Shown: positions 17,187 through 25,870 of the stretch, piece after piece | How positions within the stretch are numbered: the first letter of the stretch is position 1 | Layout of the letters: each line of letters starts with the position of its first letter | Source of the DNA: Flavobacterium aquidurense | GTDB lineage: Bacteria; Bacteroidota; Bacteroidia; Flavobacteriales; Flavobacteriaceae | DNA length: 64,000 nucleotides | Assembly: GCF_001404985.1 (NCBI RefSeq) | Contig: NZ_JRLF01000007.1 | Location: forward strand, 1 to 64,000 | Reading direction: 5' to 3' | Made by a program: the position numbers and the translations under genes | Notes under the pieces: generated by a model | What the model was told of the DNA's origin: nothing | Seen by the model: the letters and a program-made list of their open reading frames with translations, nothing else | The model's database searches: none

Positions 17187-17330
17187 TGAACCGAAAGGAG
17201 CGCAAAGTTTTTTTAATCTGTAGTTAATTTACTCGCAAAGTCGCGAAGGCGCAAAGTTTTATTTTCTTTGCGACTCTGCGACTTTGCGAGATTTTAAAAA
17301 AAAACTTTGCGTTCTTTGTGGTAAAATTAT
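17187..17330. repeat. CGCAAAG repeat array with a 25-bp hairpin
   Basis: A hairpin with 25-bp arms (17232-17256 and 17266-17290, about four mismatches) is built from CTCGCAAAGTCGC and its complement. Half copies flank it: GCGCAAAGTTTTTTT near 17200 and ACTTTGCGTTCTTTGTGG near 17303. The stretch is much richer in G+C than its surroundings and lies between the TonB receptor and dehydrogenase genes. It looks like a REP-type dispersed element, and may also fold in RNA as a processing or end signal. Confidence 0.75.
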
Positions 17331-17375
17331 GTGTTTTGAATTCTCATTAAAATTGGAATTTAAAAGAATTGGAAT

Positions 17376-18650
17376 TTACTTATTTGCCGTTACCTTCCAA
17401 ATTGTATTTCCACTATCATCATTAACCAAAAGTGATCCGTCTGGCGTAACTGTTACGGCAACTGGTCGTCCATAAACTTCAGCTTTATCAGCATTGGAAA
17501 TAAAACCGGTTAAAAAATCTTCTGGTTTTCCTGAAGGTTTTCCGTTTGCAAAAGGAACGAAGACTACTTTATAGCCTGATATTTTAGCACGATTCCAGGA
17601 ACCGTGTTGGCCTACGAAAATTCCATTTTTGTATTTTGCAGGAAAAGCATCTTTAGTGTAAAAAGCCAATCCAAGAGAAGCTGTGTGTGCTCCAACCGGA
17701 ACATCAGGAACAATGGCTTTTGATACTAAATCCTTGCGTTCGCCCTTCATTCTTGGGTCAGCAATATTTCCGTAGTAAGAGTAAGGCCAACCATAGAAAC
17801 CGTCTCTTTTTACACTCGTTACATAATCAGGAACAAGATCATCTCCTAATTCATCACGTTCGTTAACTGCGGTCCAAAGCTCTTTGTTTGCAGGATTCCA
17901 GTCCATTCCAACAGGGTTTCTAAGTCCGGCTGCATAAATTTTTTCGCCTGTTCCGTCAGGATTAATTTCAAGAATGTCAGCACGACGGACTTCTTTGTCC
18001 ATTCCGTTTTCACCAACATTACTTCCTGAACCCACTGAAACGTAAATTTTTGTTCCTTCAGGATTTGCAATTATATTTCTTGTCCAGTGATTGTTATATC
18101 CACCGGCAGGAAGTTCAAGGATTTTGGTTCCTTGTGTTTCTAATTTCAGCGGATTGTTTTTATAAGGATATCGATATAATCCATCAGTATTAGCGATATA
18201 GAAAAAGTCTTTTAACACCAACATTCCAAAAGGTTTGTTCAGGTCCTTTATAAAAACTTCCCTTGTTTCAAACTTTCCATCTTTGTCTTTGTCACGCAAA
18301 ACGGTAATTTGATTTTTACTGGTTCTTGTACCGCTTTCTACCACAAAAATATCATTGTTTGGTGCAATATACGTCCAACGCGGATTCTGGAAACCATCTG
18401 CAAATTTTGTAACGGTGAAACCTTCAGGCGCAATTGGTGTTTTTCCTTCAGGCCAGCCAATAACTTTACTATTGTTGGTTTTAGATTCTGTTGCATAAGG
18501 AGGAGGTAATGTCAGATCGCCAATTGCTGTTTTTACAACCGAGTTGGGTTGTTTTGCCAGAGCTTCTTTTTCTTCTTTTTTTACCTGCCCGTTACAAGCC
18601 GTTAATATTGCTAATAATGATATTGAAAGTATTTGTGCCTTAGTCTTCAT
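17376..18650 (-). CDS. PQQ-type sugar dehydrogenase (sorbosone/glucose dehydrogenase family) lipoprotein
   Basis: The 424-residue protein has a lipoprotein signal ending ILTAC (Cys19) and a six-bladed beta-propeller of the glucose/sorbosone dehydrogenase family. Motifs include FVVESGTRTSKNQI, PFGMLVLKDFFYIAN, GGYNNHWTRNI (with the candidate catalytic His), GLRNPVGMDWNP and FVGQHGSWNR, with KPVAVTVTPDGSLLVNDDSGNTIWKV-like closing blade. Members oxidise sugars or related alcohols in the periplasm using PQQ, but many Bacteroidota homologues have unknown substrates, and no PQQ synthesis genes are in view. It is a single gene upstream of the TonB receptor on the same strand. Confidence 0.85.
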   Translation of the reverse strand: MKTKAQILSISLLAILTACNGQVKKEEKEALAKQPNSVVKTAIGDLTLPPPYATESKTNNSKVIGWPEGKTPIAPEGFTVTKFADGFQNPRWTYIAPNNDIFVVESGTRTSKNQITVLRDKDKDGKFETREVFIKDLNKPFGMLVLKDFFYIANTDGLYRYPYKNNPLKLETQGTKILELPAGGYNNHWTRNIIANPEGTKIYVSVGSGSNVGENGMDKEVRRADILEINPDGTGEKIYAAGLRNPVGMDWNPANKELWTAVNERDELGDDLVPDYVTSVKRDGFYGWPYSYYGNIADPRMKGERKDLVSKAIVPDVPVGAHTASLGLAFYTKDAFPAKYKNGIFVGQHGSWNRAKISGYKVVFVPFANGKPSGKPEDFLTGFISNADKAEVYGRPVAVTVTPDGSLLVNDDSGNTIWKVTANK

Positions 18651-18802
18651 TTGTATTCGGGGTTAATGGTTTATAGTACAACAATTTAGTAAAATTAAAA
18701 ATAGTTGCAAGAAAAGATTTGTAAATATTAAGTGATATTTAACATTCTTAAAAAAATATGTGTCCAGCCTATTTTGATACTTACAGTTTAGTTCTAATTC
18801 TG

Positions 18803-18810
18803 TATCTTTG
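18803..18810 (+). promoter_or_regulatory. -7 promoter element (TATCTTTG) of hpt
   Basis: TATCTTTG is a full match to TAnnTTTG and lies 24 bp ahead of the hpt start. The -33 TTG is not at the ideal distance (nearest TTG at 18774, TTA at 18781). Confidence 0.6.
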
Positions 18811-18834
18811 CCCATTATTTTAAACATAAAAATA

Positions 18835-19365
18835 ATGATACAACTTCACGATAAACAATTTGTTCCGTTTATTTCGGCCAAAGAAATTGATTTTGCTTTA
18901 ACTAAAATAGTTGCACAAGTAGAAGATGATTTTGGTGACGATACTCCAATTTTTATTGGTGTTTTAAATGGTGCATTTATGGTCGTTGCTGATTTTCTTA
19001 AGAAATATAAAAGTCCTTGTGAGGTTTCATTTATCAAAATGGCATCATACGAAGGAACAGAAACTACCAATACCGTAAAAGAATTAATTGGTATTAATCA
19101 GGATTTATCGGGAAGAACCGTAATTATCATCGAAGATATTATCGATACCGGAAATACGATCGAAGAACTAAAGCATCTATTTAAAGCGCAAAATGTAAAA
19201 CATTTTAAAGTTGCTACATTGTTTTTTAAACCAGAGGCTTATAAAAAAGACATTAAAATAGATTATATCGGAATCAGGATCCCAAATAAATTCATCGTTG
19301 GTTACGGATTAGACTACGATGGTTTAGGACGAAACTTATCCGAGGTATATAAATTGGCAGAATAA
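18835..19365 (+). CDS. hpt: Hypoxanthine phosphoribosyltransferase
   Basis: This purine-salvage enzyme makes IMP (and GMP) from the free base and PRPP. The 176-residue protein shows the PRPP-binding motif VIIIEDIIDTGNTIEEL and the early FIGVLNGAFMVVADF and SYEGTETTN loops, with the KFIVGYGLDYDGLGRNL C-terminal block. I use ATG 18835 (MIQLHDKQF), not the TTG-initiated 18808 extension, because the promoter -7 element overlaps the longer start. adk follows 72 bp later in the same direction, an apt pairing since both act on purine nucleotides. Confidence 0.95.
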   Translation: MIQLHDKQFVPFISAKEIDFALTKIVAQVEDDFGDDTPIFIGVLNGAFMVVADFLKKYKSPCEVSFIKMASYEGTETTNTVKELIGINQDLSGRTVIIIEDIIDTGNTIEELKHLFKAQNVKHFKVATLFFKPEAYKKDIKIDYIGIRIPNKFIVGYGLDYDGLGRNLSEVYKLAE

Positions 19366-19437
19366 TTAAACACACACAACTATATATTCATTTAAAACTT
19401 CTTATAAAAAACAGAAGTAACAACACTCACTCATATT

Positions 19438-20010
19438 ATGATTAATATTGTTTTATTTGGAAAGCCGGGAGCAGGAAAAGGAACTCAGGCAGAATTTTTA
19501 AAAGAAAAATACAAATTAACACATCTTTCAACAGGAGATATTTTTCGTTTTAATTTAAAAAATGATACAGATTTAGGTAAAAAAGCAAGAGTTTTTATGG
19601 ACAATGGAGAATTGGTTCCTTGCGAAGTTACAACAGCAATGTTAATAGACGAAGTAAACAAACATCCTGATACAGCTGGTTTTTTGTTTGATGGTTATCC
19701 AAGAACTTTAGATCAGGCAAAAGCCCTGGATAAATTTTTACCAACGATTGGGTCAAGTGTTACAGCAACAATTGCATTAGAAGCTGATGATGAAATTTTG
19801 GTAGCGCGTTTATTAGAAAGAGGAAAAACAAGTGGTAGAGTAGATGATCAGGACGAAGAGAAAATTCGTGTGAGATATCAGGAATACAATGAGAAAACGG
19901 CTCCCCTTATTGGATATTATAAAGAACAAAACAAGTTTTATGCCGTAAATGGTATTGGAACTATTGAAGAAATTACAGAGCGATTAACGTCAGTTATAGA
20001 TAATTTGTAG
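19438..20010 (+). CDS. adk: Adenylate kinase
   Basis: This short-form adenylate kinase (190 residues) interconverts ATP + AMP and 2 ADP. It has the P-loop FGKPGAGKGTQ (residues 7-17), LSTGDIFR, the GFLFDGYPRTLDQAKAL AMP-site segment and the RLLERGKTSGRVDDQ lid region. The lid is short and without the Cys4 zinc motif of long forms, as in other Bacteroidota. It sits after hpt and not beside secY and infA as in many other phyla, where the ribosomal cluster of this window has secY directly followed by infA. Confidence 0.96.
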   Translation: MINIVLFGKPGAGKGTQAEFLKEKYKLTHLSTGDIFRFNLKNDTDLGKKARVFMDNGELVPCEVTTAMLIDEVNKHPDTAGFLFDGYPRTLDQAKALDKFLPTIGSSVTATIALEADDEILVARLLERGKTSGRVDDQDEEKIRVRYQEYNEKTAPLIGYYKEQNKFYAVNGIGTIEEITERLTSVIDNL

Positions 20011-20011
20011 A

Positions 20012-20165
20012 AGCTTTTTCGAGCTGTGCGTTACATACCGATAGCTATCGGGACGTGAAAAGACTATTTTTCTAACCAAAAAGCGAGCTTCCTTCGGGTT
20101 GCTGTTTTCCGGTAAGAAAAATTAGTTTTTTTAGCTCAGCGCTTTTCTCTTCTGTCTGGCTATTA
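20012..20165. repeat. Structured intergenic element with a CCGATAGCTATCGG palindrome
   Basis: The gap after adk holds a 14-bp perfect palindrome (20038-20051), then an inverted pair in which ACTATTTTTCTAACC and GGTAAGAAAAATTAG enclose AAAAAGCGAGCTTCCTTCGGGTTGCT. No ORF or terminator with a T-run is present. The composition and nested symmetry suggest a dispersed non-coding repeat, but no second full copy is in this window. Confidence 0.5.
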
Positions 20166-20220
20166 TATTTAGGTTACAAATTGCATTTAACGAACGATTC
20201 AATAACGAATAAACCACAAA

Positions 20221-21495
20221 TTGGAAATACTAATAATATTTTTTCTGATACTATTAAACGGAGTTTTCTCCATGTCTGAAATTGCCCTTATTTCAGCAAG
20301 AAAAAATAGACTCGAAACTGCCGCAAAAAAAGGAAACAAAAGTGCTAAGATTGCACTCGATTTAGCCAATTCGCCAAATAAATTTTTATCTACAGTGCAA
20401 ATTGGAATTACCCTTATCGGGATTTTGACAGGTATTTATAGTGGGGACAAAATCACCGTAGATGTAGAAACATTTGTAAGCGGATTTGCAGTTTTAAAAC
20501 CATACGCGCATTCAGTTGCAGTTGGGATTGTAGTTGTAGTACTTACATTTTTTTCCTTAGTTTTAGGAGAATTACTGCCAAAACGAATTGGATTGAATTA
20601 TCCGGAATCGATTGCTAAAATGGTAGCAATGCCAATGAAGATTATTTCGATTATTACAGCGCCATTTATTTGGCTGCTTACTACATCTACAGATTTTTTA
20701 TTAAATGTTTTGCAAATAAAACCTTCAGCTGATGGAAAAGTTACCGAAGAAGAAATCAAAGCAATCATAAAAGAAGGTACAGAAGGTGGAGAAGTTCAGG
20801 AAATTGAACAAGATATCGTAGAGCGCGTATTTCATATTGGAGACAGAAAAGTTAATTCTTTAATGACGCACCGTAAATCTGTCGACATGTTGCCTTTTAC
20901 TGCTGATAAAGCAAAAATAAAAGAACTTGTCTTAATGGATTTACATACCGTTTATCCGGTTTACAGAGACAATTATGATGATATTGTAGGAATTGTAACC
21001 TTAAAAAATATATTTGCCAACATCGAAAGTGATCATTTCGATTTGGGTGCAATAATGACAGATCCTCCATATTTAATGGAGCAGACAACAGCATATAAAG
21101 CACTTGAGAATTTTAAGAAAACAGGAGTTCATTATGCGTTAGTTTCTGATGAATACGGTGTTTTTCAAGGAATTATTACCTTAAATGACATTCTTGAAGC
21201 TTTAGTAGGTGATGCATCTGATTTTTATAAAGATGAATTTCAACTTATAGAAAGAGAAGATGGTTCGTGGTTGGTAGACGGGCATTATTCATTACACGAT
21301 TTCCTAACTTATTTTGAGTTAGACGAATTGACAAATGATTATGAAGTAAATACCGTAAGCGGAATGATTATGACTGAGCTTTCTCATATTCCAAAAGAAG
21401 GCGAAAAATTAATCTGGCAAAAATTTGTGTTAGAAGTCATCGATATGGATGGCGTAAAGATTGATAAAGTGTTGGTGAAAACACTTAAAGAGTAA
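20221..21495 (+). CDS. CNNM/CorC-family (hemolysin C-like) membrane protein
   Basis: The 424-residue protein has an N-terminal CNNM (DUF21) transmembrane domain with about four segments (residues 1-165), opening with the family's FLILLNGVFSMSEIALISARKNRLE, then a paired CBS domain (about 205-330, with HRKSVDMLPF and SDEYGVFQGIITLNDILEALVGD) and a C-terminal CorC_HlyC domain (about 345-424). Such proteins are linked to Mg2+/Co2+ efflux or resistance; the hemolysin name is historical. A TTG start at 20221 gives exactly the family N-terminus, and no ATG lies upstream in frame. Single gene after the intergenic element. Confidence 0.92.
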   Translation: MEILIIFFLILLNGVFSMSEIALISARKNRLETAAKKGNKSAKIALDLANSPNKFLSTVQIGITLIGILTGIYSGDKITVDVETFVSGFAVLKPYAHSVAVGIVVVVLTFFSLVLGELLPKRIGLNYPESIAKMVAMPMKIISIITAPFIWLLTTSTDFLLNVLQIKPSADGKVTEEEIKAIIKEGTEGGEVQEIEQDIVERVFHIGDRKVNSLMTHRKSVDMLPFTADKAKIKELVLMDLHTVYPVYRDNYDDIVGIVTLKNIFANIESDHFDLGAIMTDPPYLMEQTTAYKALENFKKTGVHYALVSDEYGVFQGIITLNDILEALVGDASDFYKDEFQLIEREDGSWLVDGHYSLHDFLTYFELDELTNDYEVNTVSGMIMTELSHIPKEGEKLIWQKFVLEVIDMDGVKIDKVLVKTLKE

Positions 21496-21518
21496 CGAAA
21501 ATAAAATAGTTTTCATTC

Positions 21519-21566
21519 TCAGTTTTTAGTCGCAGTTTGCACTGAAAACTGATATTGATACTGAGA
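21519..21566. repeat. AGTCGCAGTTT-type imperfect palindrome
   Basis: ATTCTCAGTTTTTAGTCGCA and its partner ending TACTGAGAAT form an imperfect stem 20 bp after the stop of the CNNM gene. The inner TAGTCGCAGTTT and ACTGAAAACT are the motifs of the perfect hairpin at 5215-5279. Confidence 0.5.
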
Positions 21567-21593
21567 ATAAAAATTTGTTTGAGGTTTTATTAT

Positions 21594-21641
21594 GTTTCAG
21601 GTTTCAAGTTAAATGCATTGCGCAAACTTGAAACCTGAAAC
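21594..21641. repeat. Perfect 17-bp inverted repeat upstream of obgE
   Basis: Arms GTTTCAGGTTTCAAGTT (21594-21610) and its exact complement (21625-21641) enclose a 14-base loop. The element ends 34 bp ahead of the obgE start and would lie in its leader RNA if transcription begins upstream. A partial copy of the arm (AAAGTTTCAGGTTT) is at 5784-5797. Confidence 0.7.
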
Positions 21642-21675
21642 TTTAAACTTTAAACTATACATAAACAAAAAGAAA

Positions 21676-22677
21676 ATGACAGAAGGAAATTTTGTAGATT
21701 ATGTTAAGATATATGTTTCTTCCGGAAAGGGAGGAAAAGGATCTACACATTTACATAGAGAGAAATTTATTGAAAAAGGAGGCCCGGACGGAGGTGATGG
21801 TGGCCGTGGGGGACACGTGTATTTGGTTGGGAATAAAGGTTTGTGGACATTATTTCATTTAAAATTTGCTCGCCATATCAAAGCCGGTCACGGTGGAGAT
21901 GGAGGAGGAGATCGTAGTACAGGTGCTGATGGAGAAGATAAATTTATCGAAGTTCCTTTAGGGACTGTCGTAAAAGATAAAGAAACCGGAGAAACTTTAT
22001 TTGAAATCACTGAGGATGGAGAAAAAAGAATTCTTTCAAAAGGAGGAAAAGGAGGTTTAGGAAACTGGCACTTTAGAAGTTCAACCAATCAAACACCAAG
22101 ATATGCTCAGCCTGGTTTGCCAGGAGTAGAAATGGATGTGATTTTAGAACTTAAAGTACTAGCAGATGTTGGATTAGTAGGATTTCCTAATGCTGGAAAA
22201 TCAACTTTACTGTCTGTGTTGACTTCTGCGAAACCAAAAATTGCTGATTATCCTTTTACAACTTTAAAACCAAACTTAGGAATTGTAGCTTACAGGGATT
22301 TCCAATCTTTTGTAATTGCCGATATTCCGGGTATTATCGAAGGTGCTGCAGAAGGAAAAGGCTTAGGACATTATTTCCTTCGACACATTGAACGTAACTC
22401 AACATTATTGTTTTTAGTTCCAGTTGATACACCGGATATTAAAGGAGAATATGATATTTTGGTTAACGAATTAACAAAATACAACCCTGAAATGTTAGAT
22501 AAAGAGCGTCTTTTAGTAATCTCAAAATGCGATATGCTGGATGATGAACTTAAAGCCGAATTAAAAGTAGAGCTTGATGTTGCTTTCAAAGATATTCCTT
22601 ATATGTTTATTTCATCGGTAGCCCAACAAGGTTTGACCGATCTTAAAGATAAACTTTGGAAAATGTTAAACGAGTAA
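21676..22677 (+). CDS. obgE: GTPase Obg
   Basis: Obg is an essential GTPase acting in late 50S assembly and stress control. The 333-residue protein has the glycine-rich Obg fold (residues 1-160; [30 protein letters not shown]), then the G domain with G1 GFPNAGKST (169-177), G2 DYPFTT, G3 DIPG and G4 SKCD. The C-terminal OCT domain is missing, as is usual in this phylum. ATG 21676 ([14 protein letters not shown]) is the family start; the upstream part of the open frame is repeat DNA. A strong terminator follows, so the gene is probably alone. Confidence 0.96.
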   Translation: MTEGNFVDYVKIYVSSGKGGKGSTHLHREKFIEKGGPDGGDGGRGGHVYLVGNKGLWTLFHLKFARHIKAGHGGDGGGDRSTGADGEDKFIEVPLGTVVKDKETGETLFEITEDGEKRILSKGGKGGLGNWHFRSSTNQTPRYAQPGLPGVEMDVILELKVLADVGLVGFPNAGKSTLLSVLTSAKPKIADYPFTTLKPNLGIVAYRDFQSFVIADIPGIIEGAAEGKGLGHYFLRHIERNSTLLFLVPVDTPDIKGEYDILVNELTKYNPEMLDKERLLVISKCDMLDDELKAELKVELDVAFKDIPYMFISSVAQQGLTDLKDKLWKMLNE

Positions 22678-22699
22678 ATAATTAAGTCGTTTTAATAAC

Positions 22700-22729
22700 A
22701 AAAGGTGTTCTGGAAACAGAACACCTTTT
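22700..22729 (+). terminator. Terminator after obgE
   Basis: Thirteen-bp perfect arms (22700-22712, 22717-22729) with a GAAA tetraloop and a T-rich tail follow the obgE stop by 22 bp. Confidence 0.88.
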
Positions 22730-22848
22730 CTATTTTGTTAAATTCGTAATAAAACGTAAATAAATTCCACGCATGTTCATTTTTGATGTTCTTTGAATAG
22801 ATATAATTGCGAAAATGACTTATATTCGCATCACTTAAACAAAATAAC

Positions 22849-24993
22849 ATGAAAAAAGTAGTTTTATTCTTAACCATGTGCCTAATGGCTTTTCCTGTAA
22901 AAGCTGATGAAGGAATGTGGTTTTTGATGTTTATCGAAAGATTGAACCATAGAGATATGGAAAAAATGGGCTTGCAACTAACAGCCGAAGAAATTTATAG
23001 TATTAATCATCATAGTTTAAAAGATGCGATTGTGCAGTTTAACGGAGGTTGTACTGCTGAAATCGTTTCGAAAAACGGATTAGTTTTAACCAATCATCAC
23101 TGTGGGTATAATGCAATTGCTGAACTTTCTACAGCAGAACAAAACTATTTGAAAGATGGTTTTTGGGCGAAGGAAAAAAGTGCTGAAATGAAACCAAAAT
23201 CATTATACGTTCGTTTCTTTGTTCGTATGGATGATGTTTCTAAAAGAATTTTATCTAAAGTAAATGATAAAATGACAGAAACTGAAAGAAATAAAATTAT
23301 TCAGCAAGAAATCAATCTGATCGAAAAAGAAAATAATGAAGGTGGAAAATATACCGTTTCTGTTCGTCCTTTCTTTCAGGGAAATGAATACTATTATTTC
23401 GTTTACCAGGATTATACAGATGTTCGTTTAGTTGGAACACCGCCGGAAAGTGTAGGTAAATTTGGTGGAGATACTGATAACTGGGAATGGCCACGTCAAA
23501 CCGGAGATTTCTCTATGTTTAGAGTATACGCTGATAAAGATGGAAATCCAGCAGAATATTCAAAAAATAATGTGCCTTTGCAGCCTAAACATTACTTACC
23601 TGTAAGTATTAAAGGTGTAAAAGAAAACGACTTTGCGATGATTTTAGGATATCCTGGAAGAACAAACCGTTGGATGCCGGCAGGAGGAATCGAGCAAAAT
23701 ATAAAATTTGCTTATCCTGCGTGGGTTGAAGGTGCTAAAACCGGAATGGATGTAATGAAAAAGTATATGGACAAAGATGCAACTGTACGTTTGCAATATG
23801 CATCTAAATATGCTTCGACAGCTAATTATTGGAAAAACCGCCAGGGTATGATAGATGCTTTAACAAAAGCCGGAACGGTAGATGTTAAAACGGCCCAAGA
23901 AGATAAGTTCTATGAATGGGCAACTAAACCGGCTAATAAGGAAAAATACGAAAATGTAATTCCTACGATCAACGATTATTACAGACAAACGAACTTAAAA
24001 GCTACTCACGATAATTATTTATCACAACTTTTACGTACTTCAGGTTACGCAGCCGGCCCATCAACTCTTGGAAACGCATTAATTGCTTATTACAATGAGA
24101 ATGACGCTAAGAAAGCGGAAATGCTGCCTAAGATTAATGCAATGATCGATAATATATATGGTGAATTTTATGCGCCACTTGAAAAAGATGTATTAATCGC
24201 ACAGTTAAATTTATATACTTCAAAAGGAGCTGAATATGGTTTAGGTACACAAATCGCTAAAATGAAATCAGAAAACAATGGTGATTTTACGGCAGATGTT
24301 ACAAAGGCAACTGAAATCAGTTATTTTACTACTAAAGAAAAAGTAGTAGCATTTATGGCAAATCCTAAACCGTTAGCAATTGTACACGATCCTTTGTATA
24401 TTATATCTAATGATTTAATGACAAAATATCGTGCTAAAACAGATGATCAGATTAAATCTGATGATAGTTTTGCAACGGCTTATCGCGAATTAGTTGAAGG
24501 ATTAAGAGAGTCAAAACTAAATGCGATTCAATATCCTGATGCTAACTCAACTTTGAGACTGACTTACGGAAAAGTTCGTGCTTTACCTGCAGATCCTCGT
24601 AATGATGCTACAATAAACAATTATACAACCATGGAAAGTATGGTTAAAAAGTATAAAGCAGGAGATCAGGAATTTGATTTACCAGCTCGTTTGTTAGAAT
24701 TAAACAAAGCAAAAGATTACGGACAATATGCTGATAAAGCAGGATATATGCCAGTAAACTTTTTGACAGATAATGATATTACAGGAGGAAACTCAGGTTC
24801 GCCGGTTCTTAACGGAAAAGGAGAATTAATAGGGATTGCTTTTGATGGTAACATCGAAGCGATGGCTGGAGATGTTATTTTTGATCCAAAATTGCAAAGA
24901 ACAATTAACGTAGATATTCGTTACGTACTTTGGATTATTGATAAATATGCCGGAGCTAAAAATATTATTGATGAATTGACTATTGTTAAGTAA
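22849..24993 (+). CDS. S46-family dipeptidyl-peptidase (DPP7/DPP11 type)
   Basis: This 714-residue serine exopeptidase has a signal peptide (MKKVVLFLTMCLMAFPVKA) and the S46 opening DEGMWFLMFIERLN. The catalytic His lies in LTNHHCGY (His83/His84), the Asp is probably in GDTDNWEWPRQTGDF, and the nucleophile is Ser649 in GGNSGSPV. S46 enzymes release dipeptides in the periplasm from peptides made by other proteases. The motif FDGN (665-668) carries Gly where Asp/Glu-specific DPP11 has Arg as far as I recall, so DPP7-like preference for hydrophobic P1 residues is more likely. Single gene with its own terminator. Confidence 0.94.
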   Translation: MKKVVLFLTMCLMAFPVKADEGMWFLMFIERLNHRDMEKMGLQLTAEEIYSINHHSLKDAIVQFNGGCTAEIVSKNGLVLTNHHCGYNAIAELSTAEQNYLKDGFWAKEKSAEMKPKSLYVRFFVRMDDVSKRILSKVNDKMTETERNKIIQQEINLIEKENNEGGKYTVSVRPFFQGNEYYYFVYQDYTDVRLVGTPPESVGKFGGDTDNWEWPRQTGDFSMFRVYADKDGNPAEYSKNNVPLQPKHYLPVSIKGVKENDFAMILGYPGRTNRWMPAGGIEQNIKFAYPAWVEGAKTGMDVMKKYMDKDATVRLQYASKYASTANYWKNRQGMIDALTKAGTVDVKTAQEDKFYEWATKPANKEKYENVIPTINDYYRQTNLKATHDNYLSQLLRTSGYAAGPSTLGNALIAYYNENDAKKAEMLPKINAMIDNIYGEFYAPLEKDVLIAQLNLYTSKGAEYGLGTQIAKMKSENNGDFTADVTKATEISYFTTKEKVVAFMANPKPLAIVHDPLYIISNDLMTKYRAKTDDQIKSDDSFATAYRELVEGLRESKLNAIQYPDANSTLRLTYGKVRALPADPRNDATINNYTTMESMVKKYKAGDQEFDLPARLLELNKAKDYGQYADKAGYMPVNFLTDNDITGGNSGSPVLNGKGELIGIAFDGNIEAMAGDVIFDPKLQRTINVDIRYVLWIIDKYAGAKNIIDELTIVK

Positions 24994-25011
24994 TATTTTT
25001 TGATTTAATTA

Positions 25012-25046
25012 AAAACCGTCTTGTGTAAACAAGACGGTTTTTTTTT
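25012..25046 (+). terminator. Terminator after the S46 peptidase gene
   Basis: Thirteen-bp arms (25012-25024, 25029-25041) around GTAA, ending in a long T-run, 19 bp after the stop codon. Confidence 0.9.
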
Positions 25047-25103
25047 GAGTACTTAATTATCGATAAACTAGATGTGCATGTTATATTTCATTATTTTTGA
25101 AGC

Positions 25104-25790
25104 ATGAAAAAGCTGCTCTTCTTTTTTTTATTTGTGCCAATTTGTACTTGGTCACAATCTAATTTTGATAAAGCGGAAAAGTTATTTCATGTCAAAAAAT
25201 ATGACGAAGCACAAGTTCTTTTTGAAGGAGTTTTAAAAACAAAACCTTCGGATATTAAAACAATGGAGTATTTGGGAGAAATTGCAGCACATCAAAAAGA
25301 GTGGGTAAAAGGAGCTGAATATTTTAAGAAACTAAAGATTTTAAAGCCAACTGTTGCAGATTATTTTTTTAAGTACGGCGGTTGTTTAGCAATGCGAGCC
25401 ATGGAAGTAAATAAGTTGAAGGCTTTTGGTATGGTTGGCGACATGAAAGAAGCGTTTGAAAAAGCTATAGAAATCAATCCAAAACATGTTCAGGCAAGAT
25501 GGGCTTTGATTGAAATATATTTGCAATTACCCGGAATTTTAGGAGGTAGTGAATCTAAGGCAATTTCATATTCTAATGAACTCGCACAGTTTTCTCCAGT
25601 AGATGGATATTTGTCAAGAGGAAGAATCGAGGAATATTTTAAAAGATACACTCTAGCCGAAAAAAATTATGTGAAAGCCAATGAAATTGGTAAATCAAAA
25701 GTCACATTTCAAAAATTATATAATTTATATTTGAATAAATTAAAAGACCCTAAAAAGGCACAGGAATTGAAAAGAAAATTTGAGTCGTAA
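25104..25790 (+). CDS. Secreted tetratricopeptide-repeat protein
   Basis: The 228-residue protein has a signal peptide ending ICTWSQ and tetratricopeptide-like helices (FDKAEKLFHVKKYDEAQVLFEGVLKTKPSDIKTMEYLGEIA; AFEKAIEINPKHVQARWALIEIYLQLP; YTLAEKNYVKANEIG). It should act as a periplasmic scaffold; the partner is unknown. The leader is short: a TATTTTTG element (25092-25099) lies only 4 bp before the ATG, which could mean a nearly leaderless transcript. mpl follows 80 bp later. Confidence 0.85.
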   Translation: MKKLLFFFLFVPICTWSQSNFDKAEKLFHVKKYDEAQVLFEGVLKTKPSDIKTMEYLGEIAAHQKEWVKGAEYFKKLKILKPTVADYFFKYGGCLAMRAMEVNKLKAFGMVGDMKEAFEKAIEINPKHVQARWALIEIYLQLPGILGGSESKAISYSNELAQFSPVDGYLSRGRIEEYFKRYTLAEKNYVKANEIGKSKVTFQKLYNLYLNKLKDPKKAQELKRKFES

Positions 25791-25804
25791 TAATCAAATC
25801 TCAT

Positions 25805-25818
25805 CCCGAAGCTTCGGG
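25805..25818. repeat. CCCGAAGCTTCGGG palindrome
   Basis: A perfect 14-bp palindrome lies in the gap between the TPR gene and mpl. It resembles CCGATAGCTATCGG at 20038 and the TCCCGC/GCGGGA pair at 62869; this copy and the last are both followed by A-nT-AAATT. Confidence 0.6.
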
Positions 25819-25870
25819 ACTAAATTCGAAGTAATAATTGGAATTTAGAACTTAAAAATTGGAATTTTAA

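Noticed and set aside
20897..21103. Minus-strand 68-codon frame within the CNNM/CorC gene
   Set aside because: Antisense shadow of the CBS domain coding region.
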